64,000 nt of DNA from Flavobacterium sp. TR2 (GTDB lineage Bacteria > Bacteroidota > Bacteroidia > Flavobacteriales > Flavobacteriaceae), in NCBI RefSeq assembly GCF_025252405.1, contig NZ_CP104307.1, forward strand, positions 1,178,001 to 1,242,000, read 5' to 3'. Shown here piece after piece: positions 16,810 through 25,089 of the stretch. The first letter of the stretch is position 1. Each line of letters begins with the position of its first letter. The translations under genes were made by a program, and so were the position numbers. The notes below the pieces were generated by a model. The model worked only from the letters and a program-made list of their open reading frames with translations, searched no databases and was not told the origin of the DNA.

Positions 16810-17235
16810 TTATTCTTTAGAAAAATCAACTAATAAATTTACTAGTTTTTCGATTTCTTTTGGAGGAAAACCATTGTCAAAACCTGGTGTTTCGTATGTT
16901 TTTCCATCTTTGGTTATTTTTAAATTTCCTATCGCAGCACCATCATAAGTGCGTTTGTCTGTTGGCGCTTTTAAGGAAGAAAGACTTTCTAAATTTACTT
17001 TTGAATAAGCATCAACAATTTTGTTCCATTTTGCATCATCGATGTTGCTTTTAACAGCTTCGGCGTTACGCTCTTTAATCACAGATACCGATTTATTTTG
17101 CACAACAATACTTTTGTAATAACCTCTCGACATTGCAGAATATTCAATTTGAGTAGATTTCATGTCTGCTTTTTTTTGACTGCAGCATCCTGTAGCCATA
17201 AAAAGCGTTAGGAGCAATAATGATACTATTCGCAT
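16810..17235 (-). CDS. Small lipoprotein of unknown function inside the suf operon
   Basis: A 141-residue predicted lipoprotein. The leader ends FMATGCCSQKK, with the lipid cysteine at about residue 17 or 18. The mature part has no recognised catalytic motif; it contains DAKWNKIVDAYSKVNLESL and TYDGAAIGNLKITKDGKTYETP. It lies between sufS (13 bp downstream of the sufS stop) and sufE (3 bp before its start), so it is co-transcribed with cytoplasmic Fe-S assembly genes although it should be exported. Such an envelope protein is not a known SUF component. Confidence 0.78.
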   Translation of the reverse strand: MRIVSLLLLTLFMATGCCSQKKADMKSTQIEYSAMSRGYYKSIVVQNKSVSVIKERNAEAVKSNIDDAKWNKIVDAYSKVNLESLSSLKAPTDKRTYDGAAIGNLKITKDGKTYETPGFDNGFPPKEIEKLVNLLVDFSKE

Positions 17236-17248
17236 ATATTTTGTTTTT

Positions 17249-18463
17249 TTAGCTTAACATAGTTTGTGCTTTTTTAACAGCATCAACCATGGCATCAATT
17301 TCTTCTTTGGTATTATAAAACGAAAATGAAGCACGAATTGTCCCCGGAATACAGAAGAAATTCATAATTGGCTGTGCGCAATGATGTCCTGTTCTAACCG
17401 CAATTCCTAATTTATCTATAATAGAACCGACATCGTATGGGTGGATCCCATCAATATTAAACGAAACAACAGAAGCTTTATTTTCACCTGTTCCGTAGAT
17501 TCTTATCCCTTCAATTTCAGATAAACGTTTTGTAGCGTGCTCTAAAAGTTCATGCTCGTATGCCTGAATATTTTCGAAACCAACACTGTTTAAATAATCA
17601 ATTGCAGTACCTAAAACGATTCCGCCAGCGATATTTGGAGTTCCAGCTTCAAATTTATGAGGAAGATCTGCGTATGTTGTTTTTTCGAAAGTAACTTCTT
17701 TAATCATTTCGCCACCGCCTTGATAAGGAGGAAGCTTGTTTAGCCATTCTTCTTTTCCGTAAAGAATTCCAGTTCCCGTTGGGCCGCACATTTTATGTCC
17801 CGAGAAAGCATAAAAATCACAGTCTAATTCCTGAACATCTGGTTTTAAATGCGGAACCGCCTGCGCACCGTCAATTAAAACTGCAGCACCAACCGAATGA
17901 GCTTTATCGATCATATATTTAATTGGGTTAATGATGCCCAATGCGTTTGAAATATGATTTACCGTAACAATTTTTGTCTTATCTGAAAGCAGTTTGTCAA
18001 ATTCGGCAATGATTAATTCTCCGTTGTCATTGATTGGAATAACTTTTAAAACAGCTCCCGTTTTTTCGCATAACATCTGCCAAGGCACAATGTTGCTATG
18101 GTGCTCTAAAGAAGAAACGACAACTTCATCACCAGGTTTTAAAATAGAAGCAAATCCGTTTGCAACTAAGTTAATTCCGTGAGTTGTTCCAGAAGTAAAA
18201 AGCACTTCATGGGCAAATTTTGCATTGATGTGATCTTTTACTTTTCCGCGGGCAACCTCGTAAGCGTCAGTTGCTAACTGGCTTAAAGTGTGAACGCCAC
18301 GGTGAATGTTGGCATTGATTTCGTTATAATATTTTATTTCAGCATCAATTACAACTTGCGGTTTTTGCGAAGTAGCTCCGTTGTCGAAATATACTAATGG
18401 CTTTCCGTTTACAGTTTGTGAAAGTATCGGGAAATCAGCTCTTATTTTTTGAATATCTAGCAT
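17249..18463 (-). CDS. sufS: SufS cysteine desulfurase
   Basis: A PLP-dependent enzyme that removes sulfur from L-cysteine to give alanine and an enzyme persulfide. The 404-residue protein shows the SufS-type layout: YFDNGATSQKPQVV near the start, TSGTTHGINLVA, the PLP-binding lysine in FYAFSGHKMCGPTGTG (about K224), and the catalytic cysteine in RTGHHCAQPIMNFF. It heads the second half of the suf cluster (sufS, lipoprotein, sufE, sufT, DUF2480, DUF3078) and has its own promoter-like element, because an opposite-strand gene separates it from sufD. Confidence 0.97.
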   Translation of the reverse strand: MLDIQKIRADFPILSQTVNGKPLVYFDNGATSQKPQVVIDAEIKYYNEINANIHRGVHTLSQLATDAYEVARGKVKDHINAKFAHEVLFTSGTTHGINLVANGFASILKPGDEVVVSSLEHHSNIVPWQMLCEKTGAVLKVIPINDNGELIIAEFDKLLSDKTKIVTVNHISNALGIINPIKYMIDKAHSVGAAVLIDGAQAVPHLKPDVQELDCDFYAFSGHKMCGPTGTGILYGKEEWLNKLPPYQGGGEMIKEVTFEKTTYADLPHKFEAGTPNIAGGIVLGTAIDYLNSVGFENIQAYEHELLEHATKRLSEIEGIRIYGTGENKASVVSFNIDGIHPYDVGSIIDKLGIAVRTGHHCAQPIMNFFCIPGTIRASFSFYNTKEEIDAMVDAVKKAQTMLS

Positions 18464-18488
18464 GTCTTATTTAGAAAAAATCTATTTA

Positions 18489-18496
18489 CAAAAGTA
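18489..18496 (-). promoter_or_regulatory. Candidate promoter of the sufS transcription unit
   Basis: The minus strand reads TACTTTTG, an exact TAnnTTTG, 25 bp before sufS. A CTG (one change from TTG) lies 21 bp upstream. This supports sufS starting a separate transcript from sufABCD. Confidence 0.5.
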
Positions 18497-18683
18497 CTAA
18501 AACTAAATTTGTTTATACAGAAATTCTATAATTTCCTTTTATGACGCCATTGTTGTGTGGAGTAAATACTGATTCTGTAAAAATCGATAAGATTTTCTGA
18601 ATTATCCGAAACAGATTTCTAATTTGAGTTCTAAAATAGTGAAGATAAATTATTTATATTGCAATAAAAATAACTGACATATC

Positions 18684-20033
18684 ATGAAAAAATTTCTCAA
18701 AGTACTCTTGCTAGTGCTGGTTCTTGCTTTTTTGTATTTCGGATTTACCACTTATCCGAAACTTGATTTGATTTCTGGTTTCTCTGCCAAGAGTGTGGCA
18801 TCGGGGCATTTTATAGACAATCGCCCGTTAGATTTAATTCAGAAAACAGACAATGATATCAATTTGGTTGATTTGGCTAAAAACTCAATTGATGATGGTG
18901 GAAAATTTGCCATTTCTTCTGTTTATGGACTGAAAGAAAGAAAAGCTATTTATCGCGAAGGTTTAGGGGCGACTTTGATTAATGATGATTTTGATAGTAC
19001 AAAACCATATCTTCTTCCAAAAAGAACAAAATTAGAAAACAATCTTCCTTTTCCGTACGGAAATAACGAACCAAAAGATTCTGCTTTCGCGAATGTTGAT
19101 TATTCAAAATTGAAAAAAGCGGTTGACAATGCTTTTGACAAAACTGGCGCAAGAATTAAAAGAACGCGCGCTGTTGTAGTTTTGTACAAAGACCATTTAA
19201 TTGCTGAGAAATATGATACAGGTTTCAATAAAGACAGTAAAATTTTAGGCTGGTCGATGACCAAAAGTATCACAAGCTCGGCTTTTGGAGTTTTGGCTAA
19301 ACAAGGAAAAATTGATATCTACAAACCTGCTCCAATAAAAGAATGGCAGAATGACGAACGCAAAAATATTACGATAAACGATTTGCTTCATATGAATTCT
19401 GGTTTAGAATGGGAAGAAAATTACAGCACAATTTGCGATGCTACACAAATGCTTTTTCAGGCAGAAGATATGGGAAAAGTGCAATTGGATAAGCCTGCGC
19501 AGTTCAAACCAAATTCACACTGGAATTACTCCTCTGGAACAACCAATTTGTTGTCTCTGATTTTAAGAAGACATTTTAAAACTCAACAAGAATATCTTGA
19601 TTTTTGGTATAGCGCCGTAATCGACAAAATCGGAATGAACTCGATGATTGTCGAGCAAGATATGTCAGGAACATTCGTGGGTTCGTCTTACGGATGGGCA
19701 ACACCGCGCGATTGGTCAAAATTTGGATTATTATATCTGCATAAAGGAAATTGGAATGGCGAGCAAATTTTGGATGAAAGTTGGGTAAAATATACGGCAA
19801 CTCCAACGAATACTTCGGAAGGGAAATATGGAGCGCAATTTTGGCTAAACGCAGGCGGAAAATTTCCTGATGTTCCGCGCGATATGTTTTATTGCAGTGG
19901 TTACCAAGGACAAATGGTGGCGATTATTCCGTCAAAAGATATGGTAATCGTGAGAATGGGAGTGAGAGAAGAAGAACCTGGATTTGATTTTAATGGGTTT
20001 TTGAAGGAGGTTATTTCTTCAATAAAAAAATAG
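18684..20033 (+). CDS. Serine hydrolase, beta-lactamase/class C family
   Basis: A 449-residue exported or membrane-anchored serine hydrolase of the penicillin-binding/esterase-like class C fold. An N-terminal hydrophobic segment (KVLLLVLVLAFLYFGF) anchors it or acts as signal. The catalytic SxxK is in GWSMTKS (S191, K194), followed by the Tyr motif YSSG in HWNYSSGTTNLLS and a C-terminal GYQGQMV in place of KTG. This matches proteins annotated as serine hydrolases or 6-aminohexanoate-dimer-hydrolase-like enzymes. It is on the opposite strand within the suf cluster, between sufS and sufD. Substrate unknown. Confidence 0.85.
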   Translation: MKKFLKVLLLVLVLAFLYFGFTTYPKLDLISGFSAKSVASGHFIDNRPLDLIQKTDNDINLVDLAKNSIDDGGKFAISSVYGLKERKAIYREGLGATLINDDFDSTKPYLLPKRTKLENNLPFPYGNNEPKDSAFANVDYSKLKKAVDNAFDKTGARIKRTRAVVVLYKDHLIAEKYDTGFNKDSKILGWSMTKSITSSAFGVLAKQGKIDIYKPAPIKEWQNDERKNITINDLLHMNSGLEWEENYSTICDATQMLFQAEDMGKVQLDKPAQFKPNSHWNYSSGTTNLLSLILRRHFKTQQEYLDFWYSAVIDKIGMNSMIVEQDMSGTFVGSSYGWATPRDWSKFGLLYLHKGNWNGEQILDESWVKYTATPTNTSEGKYGAQFWLNAGGKFPDVPRDMFYCSGYQGQMVAIIPSKDMVIVRMGVREEEPGFDFNGFLKEVISSIKK

Positions 20034-20038
20034 AATTT

Positions 20039-20133
20039 AACCGTAAAGGCGCCAAGTAAAAAGCGCAAAGTTCGCAAAGTTTTAAATAAAAACCTTTGCG
20101 AACTTTGCGTAATCTTTGTGTCTTTGCGGTAAA
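20039..20133. repeat. Long GCAAAG inverted repeat, likely bidirectional terminator
   Basis: Arms of about 40 bases (ACCGTAAAGGC... with GCGCAAAGTTCGCAAAG, facing CTTTGCGAACTTTGCG ... TTTGCGGT) form a long imperfect palindrome between the convergent serine hydrolase and sufD genes. The core word CGCAAAGTTCGCAAAG is also a core word of the array at 79-1365. Confidence 0.85.
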
Positions 20134-20139
20134 ACCTGA

Positions 20140-21456
20140 CTACAAATCAAATCCTAAATTCACGCCTAATTTTGTAGCAATGATTTTAGTAATTCTTTGT
20201 TTTAATTCTGGTATTTTGATGCTTTCGATAACGGCATTTGAAAACGCGTACATCAATAAAGCTTTAGCTTCTTTTTTCGGGATTCCGCGTGACTGCATAT
20301 AGAACATTGCTGTTTCGTCAAGCTGTCCAACAGTACAACCGTGAGAACATTTTACGTCATCTGCAAAAATTTCCAATTGCGGTTTTGCATTGATGGTCGC
20401 TTTGTCGCTCAATAAAATGTTGTTGCTTTTTTGGAAAGCGTTTGTTTTTTGAGCTTCTTTTTCTACCAAAACTTTTCCGTTGAAAACTCCTGTTGAACGA
20501 TCAGAGAAAATTCCTTTATAATCCTGAAAACTTTCGCAATTTGGCTGTGCGTGGTTTACCAGAGTATAATGGTCAACGTGCTGTTTGTCGTTTAAGATCG
20601 AAATTCCGTTTAGCGTACTTGTCAATCTTTCTCCAAAATGGTAAAAGTTTAAGTTGTTACGAGTTAAATTTCCACCAAAAGAGAAAGTATGCACATAAGC
20701 ATGGCTTTCCTGTTGTTGTGAAACGTAAGTGTTGTCAATTAAATTCGCTTCGCTATTATCGTTTTGAATTTTGTAATAATCAACAATAGCACGTTTTTGA
20801 GCAAAAATCTCAGTAACAGAGTTTGTTAAAACCGGGTTTTCGTTCAAACTTTGGTGGCGCTCAATAATTTGAACGTGTGAATTTTCGCCCACAATAACCA
20901 AATTTCTTGGCTGTACCATTAAAGCGGCTTCATTTCCAGTTGAGAAATACATGATCTCAATTGGTTTGTCAGCAACTTTTTTCTTTGGGATATTAATGAA
21001 AGCACCTTCAATTGCAAAAGCCGTATTTAATGAAGTCAAGCTGTCATCTTTACTTGCGATTTGATTAAAGTAGGTATCAATAACCATTTTATATTTTGGT
21101 TTGGTTAATGCCGATGACATCAAGCAAACGTCGATTCCGTCATGTGTTGTAGAAGACAAATGCGAACTGAAAACACCATCAATAAAAACTAATTTATAAG
21201 TGTCAATTTCGTGTAAAAAGTATTTTTTTACCTGATTGAATTCGATTGCATTTTCCTGCTTTGGAAAAACCGTAAAGTCATTTTTTAAGATGGCGTTTAG
21301 CGATGTATATTTCCAAGCTTCTTCTTTTTTGGTTGGGAAACCTTTATTTTCGAAGTTTTTTAAAGCATTTGTGCGTATGTCATGCAAGTCTGAATGCACA
21401 TCAACACGCTCCTCAAAAGCCATAAAAGACGATACTAATTTTTCTTTTAAATCCAT
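20140..21456 (-). CDS. sufD: SufD, Fe-S assembly scaffold subunit
   Basis: A 438-residue subunit of the SufBC2D scaffold. The N-terminal helical part contains ENKGFPTKKEEAWKYTSLNA. The central parallel beta-helix and the C-terminal block LEIFADDVKCSHGCTVGQLD carry the conserved Cys/His of SufD, followed by MQSRGIPKKEAKALL. It belongs downstream of sufC, but a four-helix-bundle gene with repeat flanks lies between them. It ends convergently with the serine hydrolase. Confidence 0.95.
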   Translation of the reverse strand: MDLKEKLVSSFMAFEERVDVHSDLHDIRTNALKNFENKGFPTKKEEAWKYTSLNAILKNDFTVFPKQENAIEFNQVKKYFLHEIDTYKLVFIDGVFSSHLSSTTHDGIDVCLMSSALTKPKYKMVIDTYFNQIASKDDSLTSLNTAFAIEGAFINIPKKKVADKPIEIMYFSTGNEAALMVQPRNLVIVGENSHVQIIERHQSLNENPVLTNSVTEIFAQKRAIVDYYKIQNDNSEANLIDNTYVSQQQESHAYVHTFSFGGNLTRNNLNFYHFGERLTSTLNGISILNDKQHVDHYTLVNHAQPNCESFQDYKGIFSDRSTGVFNGKVLVEKEAQKTNAFQKSNNILLSDKATINAKPQLEIFADDVKCSHGCTVGQLDETAMFYMQSRGIPKKEAKALLMYAFSNAVIESIKIPELKQRITKIIATKLGVNLGFDL

Positions 21457-21466
21457 TGTTCTTTTT

Positions 21467-21583
21467 AGTCTTAAAGTCGAAAGTCGAAAGTCGAAAGACT
21501 TTGGATTGTCGACTGTTTTTGCCTAAAGGTCAAGAATTAAAGCATAAAGTTTTTGACTTTATTACTTTCGACTTTATGACTTT
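21467..21583. repeat. GACTTTC-family inverted repeat, left flank of the four-helix-bundle gene
   Basis: AGTCTTAAAGTCGAAAGT at 21467 and ACTTTCGACTTTATGACT at 21564 are inverted copies with one mismatch. The right arm includes an 18-bp word (21566-21583) found again at 21950-21967 on the other side of the gene. The stop codon of the four-helix-bundle gene lies within this repeat. Confidence 0.88.
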
Positions 21584-21942
21584 GGGCTTAAATATTTAAT
21601 GAAACCGCTTAATAATTTCGAAATTTCTGTTATCGATTCTAAAAGCATTTCAAATTCTTCTTTTATAATGTATTCTAAATCAAAAGCCAAATATAATTGA
21701 GATCTTACTTCTCCTGCGGATGCTTTGGTTACATATAAAAAGTAAATAAACTCTTTGTCTGTATTTCTCTCAAAGCCTTCTGCAATATTTGATGAAATAG
21801 AAAGTGATGCACGTCTAATTTGTCTAACAAAATCAAAGTCTTTTTTGAAATTAGAATTTTCAGTTATCAAATATATTTTCTTATTGAAGATTCGAGATTT
21901 TTGCCAAGAATTTATTTCCTCAAAAGATTTGAACTTACTCAT
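21574..21942 (-). CDS. Four-helix-bundle protein (S23/IVS-encoded family)
   Basis: A 122-residue protein of the four-helix-bundle family first seen in 23S rRNA intervening sequences and related to the Avd accessory protein of diversity-generating retroelements. Marks are FEEINSWQKSRIFNKKIY at the start, RRASLSISSNIAEGFERNTD in the middle and SAGEVRSQLYLA. It has no known role in Fe-S assembly and is inserted between sufC and sufD in the same orientation. An 18-bp direct repeat of the GACTTTC family flanks it, and its stop codon lies in one copy. This looks like an inserted repeat-bounded module. The biochemical role is unknown; members are thought to bind nucleic acids. Confidence 0.9.
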   Translation of the reverse strand: MSKFKSFEEINSWQKSRIFNKKIYLITENSNFKKDFDFVRQIRRASLSISSNIAEGFERNTDKEFIYFLYVTKASAGEVRSQLYLAFDLEYIIKEEFEMLLESITEISKLLSGFIKYLSPKS

Positions 21943-21949
21943 ATTGTAT

Positions 21950-21986
21950 TTTCGACTTTATGACTTTTGACTTTCGACTTTCAGAC
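21950..21986. repeat. GACTTTC-family repeat, right flank of the four-helix-bundle gene
   Basis: TTTCGACTTTATGACTTT (21950-21967) repeats the word at 21566-21583 exactly and in the same orientation, and is followed by further GACTTTC units that run up to 4 bp before the sufC stop codon. Confidence 0.88.
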
Positions 21987-21989
21987 TGA

Positions 21990-22736
21990 CTAATTCTCTG
22001 CTTTAATCCAGTCGTATCCTTTTTCTTCTAATTCGTAAGCCAATTCTTTTCCTCTAGATTTTACGATTCTTCCGTTGTAAAGAACGTGAACGAAATCAGG
22101 AACGATATAATCTAGCAAACGCTGGTAATGCGTGATCACGATAATAGCGTTTTTGTCGCTTTTTAATTTGTTAACTCCGTTAGCTACAATTCTTAAGGCA
22201 TCGATATCAAGACCAGAATCGGTTTCGTCAAGGATGGCTAATTTTGGCTCTAACATTGCCATTTGGAAAATCTCGTTTCTTTTTTTCTCTCCTCCAGAAA
22301 ATCCTTCGTTAAGAGAACGAGATAAAAATTTACGGTCGATTTCTAATAATTCAGATTTCTCACGAATTACTTTCAGCATTTCGTTTGCAGGCATTTCTTC
22401 CTGTCCGTTTGCTTTACGAGTTTCGTTGATGGCAGTTTTCATGAAGTTAGTAACGCTAACTCCAGGAATTTCTACCGGATATTGAAACGAAAGGAAAACA
22501 CCTTTGTGTGCTCTTTCTTCAGGAGCTAAATCGCCAAGATCTTCTCCATCAAGAATAACCTCTCCGTCTGTAACTTCGTAGTTTTCGTTTCCTGCAATAA
22601 CAGCAGAAAGCGTACTTTTTCCAGAACCGTTAGGTCCCATGATAGCGTGAACTTCTCCAGCTTTTACTTCTATATTAATTCCTTTAAGGATTTCTTTATC
22701 ACCAATTGCGGCGTGAAGGTTTTTTATTGATAACAT
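21990..22736 (-). CDS. sufC: SufC, ATPase of the Fe-S scaffold complex
   Basis: An ABC-type ATPase that drives rearrangement of the SufBC2D scaffold. Starting at the ATG at 22736 it has 248 residues and begins MLSIKNLHAAIGDKEILKG, as SufC proteins do. A further in-frame ATG at 22766 would add ten residues encoded by a repeat and is rejected. The Walker A motif is GPNGSGKST, the signature is SGGEKKRNE and the Walker B region is LAILDETDSGLD. It sits between sufB and the inserted four-helix-bundle gene. Confidence 0.96.
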   Translation of the reverse strand: MLSIKNLHAAIGDKEILKGINIEVKAGEVHAIMGPNGSGKSTLSAVIAGNENYEVTDGEVILDGEDLGDLAPEERAHKGVFLSFQYPVEIPGVSVTNFMKTAINETRKANGQEEMPANEMLKVIREKSELLEIDRKFLSRSLNEGFSGGEKKRNEIFQMAMLEPKLAILDETDSGLDIDALRIVANGVNKLKSDKNAIIVITHYQRLLDYIVPDFVHVLYNGRIVKSRGKELAYELEEKGYDWIKAEN

Positions 22737-22744
22737 CTTTTTTT

Positions 22745-22893
22745 TGTTTAAAGTTTCAAGTTTCAAGTTCTCAGTTGTGCTGAAAAACGAAACTTTGAAA
22801 AATCTTTTATTTTAATATGATATAAAATTCTTTTTTAATGGTTGCAAAAGTAAGTTTCGGATCAAAAACTTGAAACCTGAAACCTGAAACTTT
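22745..22893. repeat. GTTTCAAG heptamer inverted repeat
   Basis: AAAGTTTCAAGTTTCAAGTT near 22750 faces CTTGAAACCTGAAACCTGAA near 22870, with about 95 bp between them, in the sufB-sufC gap. The iterated heptamer is related to the tandem AGGTTTC run at 57949-58021. Confidence 0.8.
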
Positions 22894-22894
22894 T

Positions 22895-24343
22895 TTAACC
22901 TACAGATCCTTCTAAAGAAATCTCTAATAATTTTTGAGCTTCAACCGCAAATTCCATCGGAAGTTTGTTCAATACATCTTTACTGAAACCGTTTACAATT
23001 AAGGCAATCGCTTTTTCAGTCGGAATACCTCTTTGGTTACAGTAGAAAACCTGATCTTCTCCAATTTTACTTGTAGTCGCTTCGTGCTCGATTTTTGCAG
23101 TTGGATTTTTACTTTCGATATATGGGAAAGTGTGCGCACCGCAATTGTTACCCATTAATAATGAGTCACATTGAGAAAAGTTTCTTGCATTTTCTGCTCT
23201 TGGAGAAATCTGCACTAAACCACGGTAGCTATTTTGTGATTTTCCAGCTGAAATACCTTTAGAAATAATAGTCGATTTAGTGTTTTTTCCTAAATGGATC
23301 ATTTTTGTTCCGGTATCGGCTTGTTGGAAATTATTTGTTACGGCAATAGAATAAAATTCTCCTACAGAATTATCTCCTTTTAATACGCAAGAAGGATATT
23401 TCCAAGTTACAGCAGAACCTGTCTCTACTTGTGTCCAAGATATTTTAGCGTTTGTTTCGCATAAACCTCTTTTGGTTACGAAGTTGTAAACCCCACCTTT
23501 TCCTTCTTTGTTTCCAGGAAACCAGTTTTGAACGGTAGAATATTTAATTTCGGCATCATCCAAAGCGATTAACTCAACTACAGCAGCGTGCAATTGGTTT
23601 TCGTCACGGCTTGGAGCTGTACAACCTTCAAGGTAAGAAACGTAGCTTCCTTCATCGGCAATAACAAGAGTTCTTTCAAATTGTCCTGTTCCAGCCTGAT
23701 TGATTCTGAAGTAAGTTGAAAGTTCCATTGGGCATTTTACACCTTTTGGAATATAACAGAAACTTCCGTCAGAGAAAACGGCTGAGTTTAAAGCTGCGTA
23801 GAAGTTGTCTTTCTGAGGCACAACAGTACCTAAATATTTTTTTACTAATTCAGGATGTTCTTTGATGGCTTCAGAAATTGGACAGAAAATAATTCCTTTT
23901 TCAGCCAAAGTTTTCTTGAAAGTTGTGGCAACAGAAACAGAATCGACAACAATGTCCATTGCGATATTGTTCATTTTTTTCTGTTCGTCGATAGAAATTC
24001 CTAATTTTTTGTACATCTCTAATAATTCTGGATCAACATCGTCCAGCGTTTTATTAGGATCTACTTGTTTTGGAGCAGAATAGTAAGAGATTGCCTGAAA
24101 GTCTGGTTTTTCATAACTAACGTTTGCCCATTCTGGCTCGATCATTTCTTTCCAAGCGCGGAAAGCCTCGATGCGCCATTCGGTCATCCATTCAGGTTCT
24201 TCTTTTTTTAATGAAATAGCTCTTACAATTTCTTCGTTTAAGCCAATAGGGAAAGTTTCAGATTCTATATTGGTATAAAATCCGTACTCATATTCTTTAG
24301 TTTCCAGTTCGATCTTTAAATCGTCTTCGGTGTATTTGCTCAT
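22895..24343 (-). CDS. sufB: SufB, Fe-S assembly scaffold subunit
   Basis: A 482-residue subunit on which the Fe-S cluster is built with SufC and SufD. The family pattern is clear: [18 protein letters not shown] near the start, [40 protein letters not shown], and the C-terminal [20 protein letters not shown]. Length is that of typical SufB. It follows sufA after a repeat-filled gap of 85 bp. Confidence 0.97.
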   Translation of the reverse strand: MSKYTEDDLKIELETKEYEYGFYTNIESETFPIGLNEEIVRAISLKKEEPEWMTEWRIEAFRAWKEMIEPEWANVSYEKPDFQAISYYSAPKQVDPNKTLDDVDPELLEMYKKLGISIDEQKKMNNIAMDIVVDSVSVATTFKKTLAEKGIIFCPISEAIKEHPELVKKYLGTVVPQKDNFYAALNSAVFSDGSFCYIPKGVKCPMELSTYFRINQAGTGQFERTLVIADEGSYVSYLEGCTAPSRDENQLHAAVVELIALDDAEIKYSTVQNWFPGNKEGKGGVYNFVTKRGLCETNAKISWTQVETGSAVTWKYPSCVLKGDNSVGEFYSIAVTNNFQQADTGTKMIHLGKNTKSTIISKGISAGKSQNSYRGLVQISPRAENARNFSQCDSLLMGNNCGAHTFPYIESKNPTAKIEHEATTSKIGEDQVFYCNQRGIPTEKAIALIVNGFSKDVLNKLPMEFAVEAQKLLEISLEGSVG

Positions 24344-24366
24344 TATTTTTTGTTGTTGTCTAATGT

Positions 24367-24430
24367 TTTAAAGTCTAAAATTCGAAAGTCAGTTAAAGTC
24401 TTTGCGACTTCTCACTTTCAGCTTTTGACT
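24367..24430. repeat. GACTTTC-family repeat between sufA and sufB
   Basis: AAAGTCTAAAATTCGAAAGTC faces degenerate GACTTCTCACTTTCAGCTTTTGACT-like words as an imperfect hairpin. It belongs to the family seen at 15820-15969 and around the four-helix-bundle gene, but with no gene inside. Confidence 0.7.
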
Positions 24431-24758
24431 AAAGAGAGAATGATTCTCCGCATCCGCAAGTTCTGCTCGCGTTAGGATTATTGAAAACAAATCCTTTACC
24501 GTTTAATCCGCCAGAGAATTCTAAAATAGTTCCAGCTAAATAAAGAAATGATTTTTTTTCAACAGCTATAGATATGTCGTTGTCTACAAATATTTTATCG
24601 TCTTCGTTTTTGGTTTTATCAAATTTTAATTCATATGATAAACCAGAGCATCCGCCGCTTTTAACACCAACTCTTACATAGTCGTGCGCAGCATCAAAAC
24701 CATCGTCTGTCATTAAGTCGATGATTTTCTTTTTGGCAGTATCAGAAACTTTTATCAT
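24429..24758 (-). CDS. sufA: SufA/IscA-type Fe-S carrier
   Basis: A 109-residue A-type carrier that receives a cluster from the scaffold and passes it to target proteins. The three cluster-binding cysteines are visible in GVKSGGCSGLSYELKF and the C-terminal SRTCGCGESFSL. It is the first gene of the sufABC-D transcript, with a promoter-like element about 100 bp upstream. Confidence 0.95.
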   Translation of the reverse strand: MIKVSDTAKKKIIDLMTDDGFDAAHDYVRVGVKSGGCSGLSYELKFDKTKNEDDKIFVDNDISIAVEKKSFLYLAGTILEFSGGLNGKGFVFNNPNASRTCGCGESFSL

Positions 24759-24855
24759 GGTTCTTAGTATTTGTTTTTAATAAACATTTTGCTTCTGTAT
24801 AAAAAATATTACAGATTTAAAACGCTAATTTTCAATGTTAAATAGAAATTGTCTG

Positions 24856-24863
24856 CAAAGATA
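24856..24863 (-). promoter_or_regulatory. Candidate -7 element of the suf operon
   Basis: The minus strand reads TATCTTTG, an exact TAnnTTTG. It would give a leader of about 90 nt before sufA. No TTG at standard distance and no recognisable Fe-S regulator (IscR/SufR) site was identified. Confidence 0.45.
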
Positions 24864-25062
24864 CGACTTAAAAACCTTTTTCCATAACGGTTCACATTAT
24901 TATAACAAATGAGAAAATAGATAATACTTATTTTGACAAAATCGATCTTAAAAAGCTGTTTCAAATCAGAAGAAATTTGTTCTTCTTAAAATGAGCTGCA
25001 AATATCGCTCCTAATTGTTAAAAAACAAGTATTTCTACTGATTATAGCCATTTTTTATTCAA

Positions 25063-25070
25063 TAATTTTG
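25063..25070 (+). promoter_or_regulatory. Candidate -7 element of the gene at 25090
   Basis: TAATTTTG is an exact TAnnTTTG, 20 bp before the start codon. A CTG lies 22 bp upstream. Near the start codon, AGGAGT (25080-25085) resembles a Shine-Dalgarno sequence, which is uncommon in Flavobacteriia. Confidence 0.5.
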
Positions 25071-25089
25071 CAGAAAATTAGGAGTAATC

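Noticed and set aside
22737..22766. Ten-residue N-terminal extension of SufC
   Set aside because: It is encoded by the heptamer repeat; the family start is MLSIKNL at 22736.
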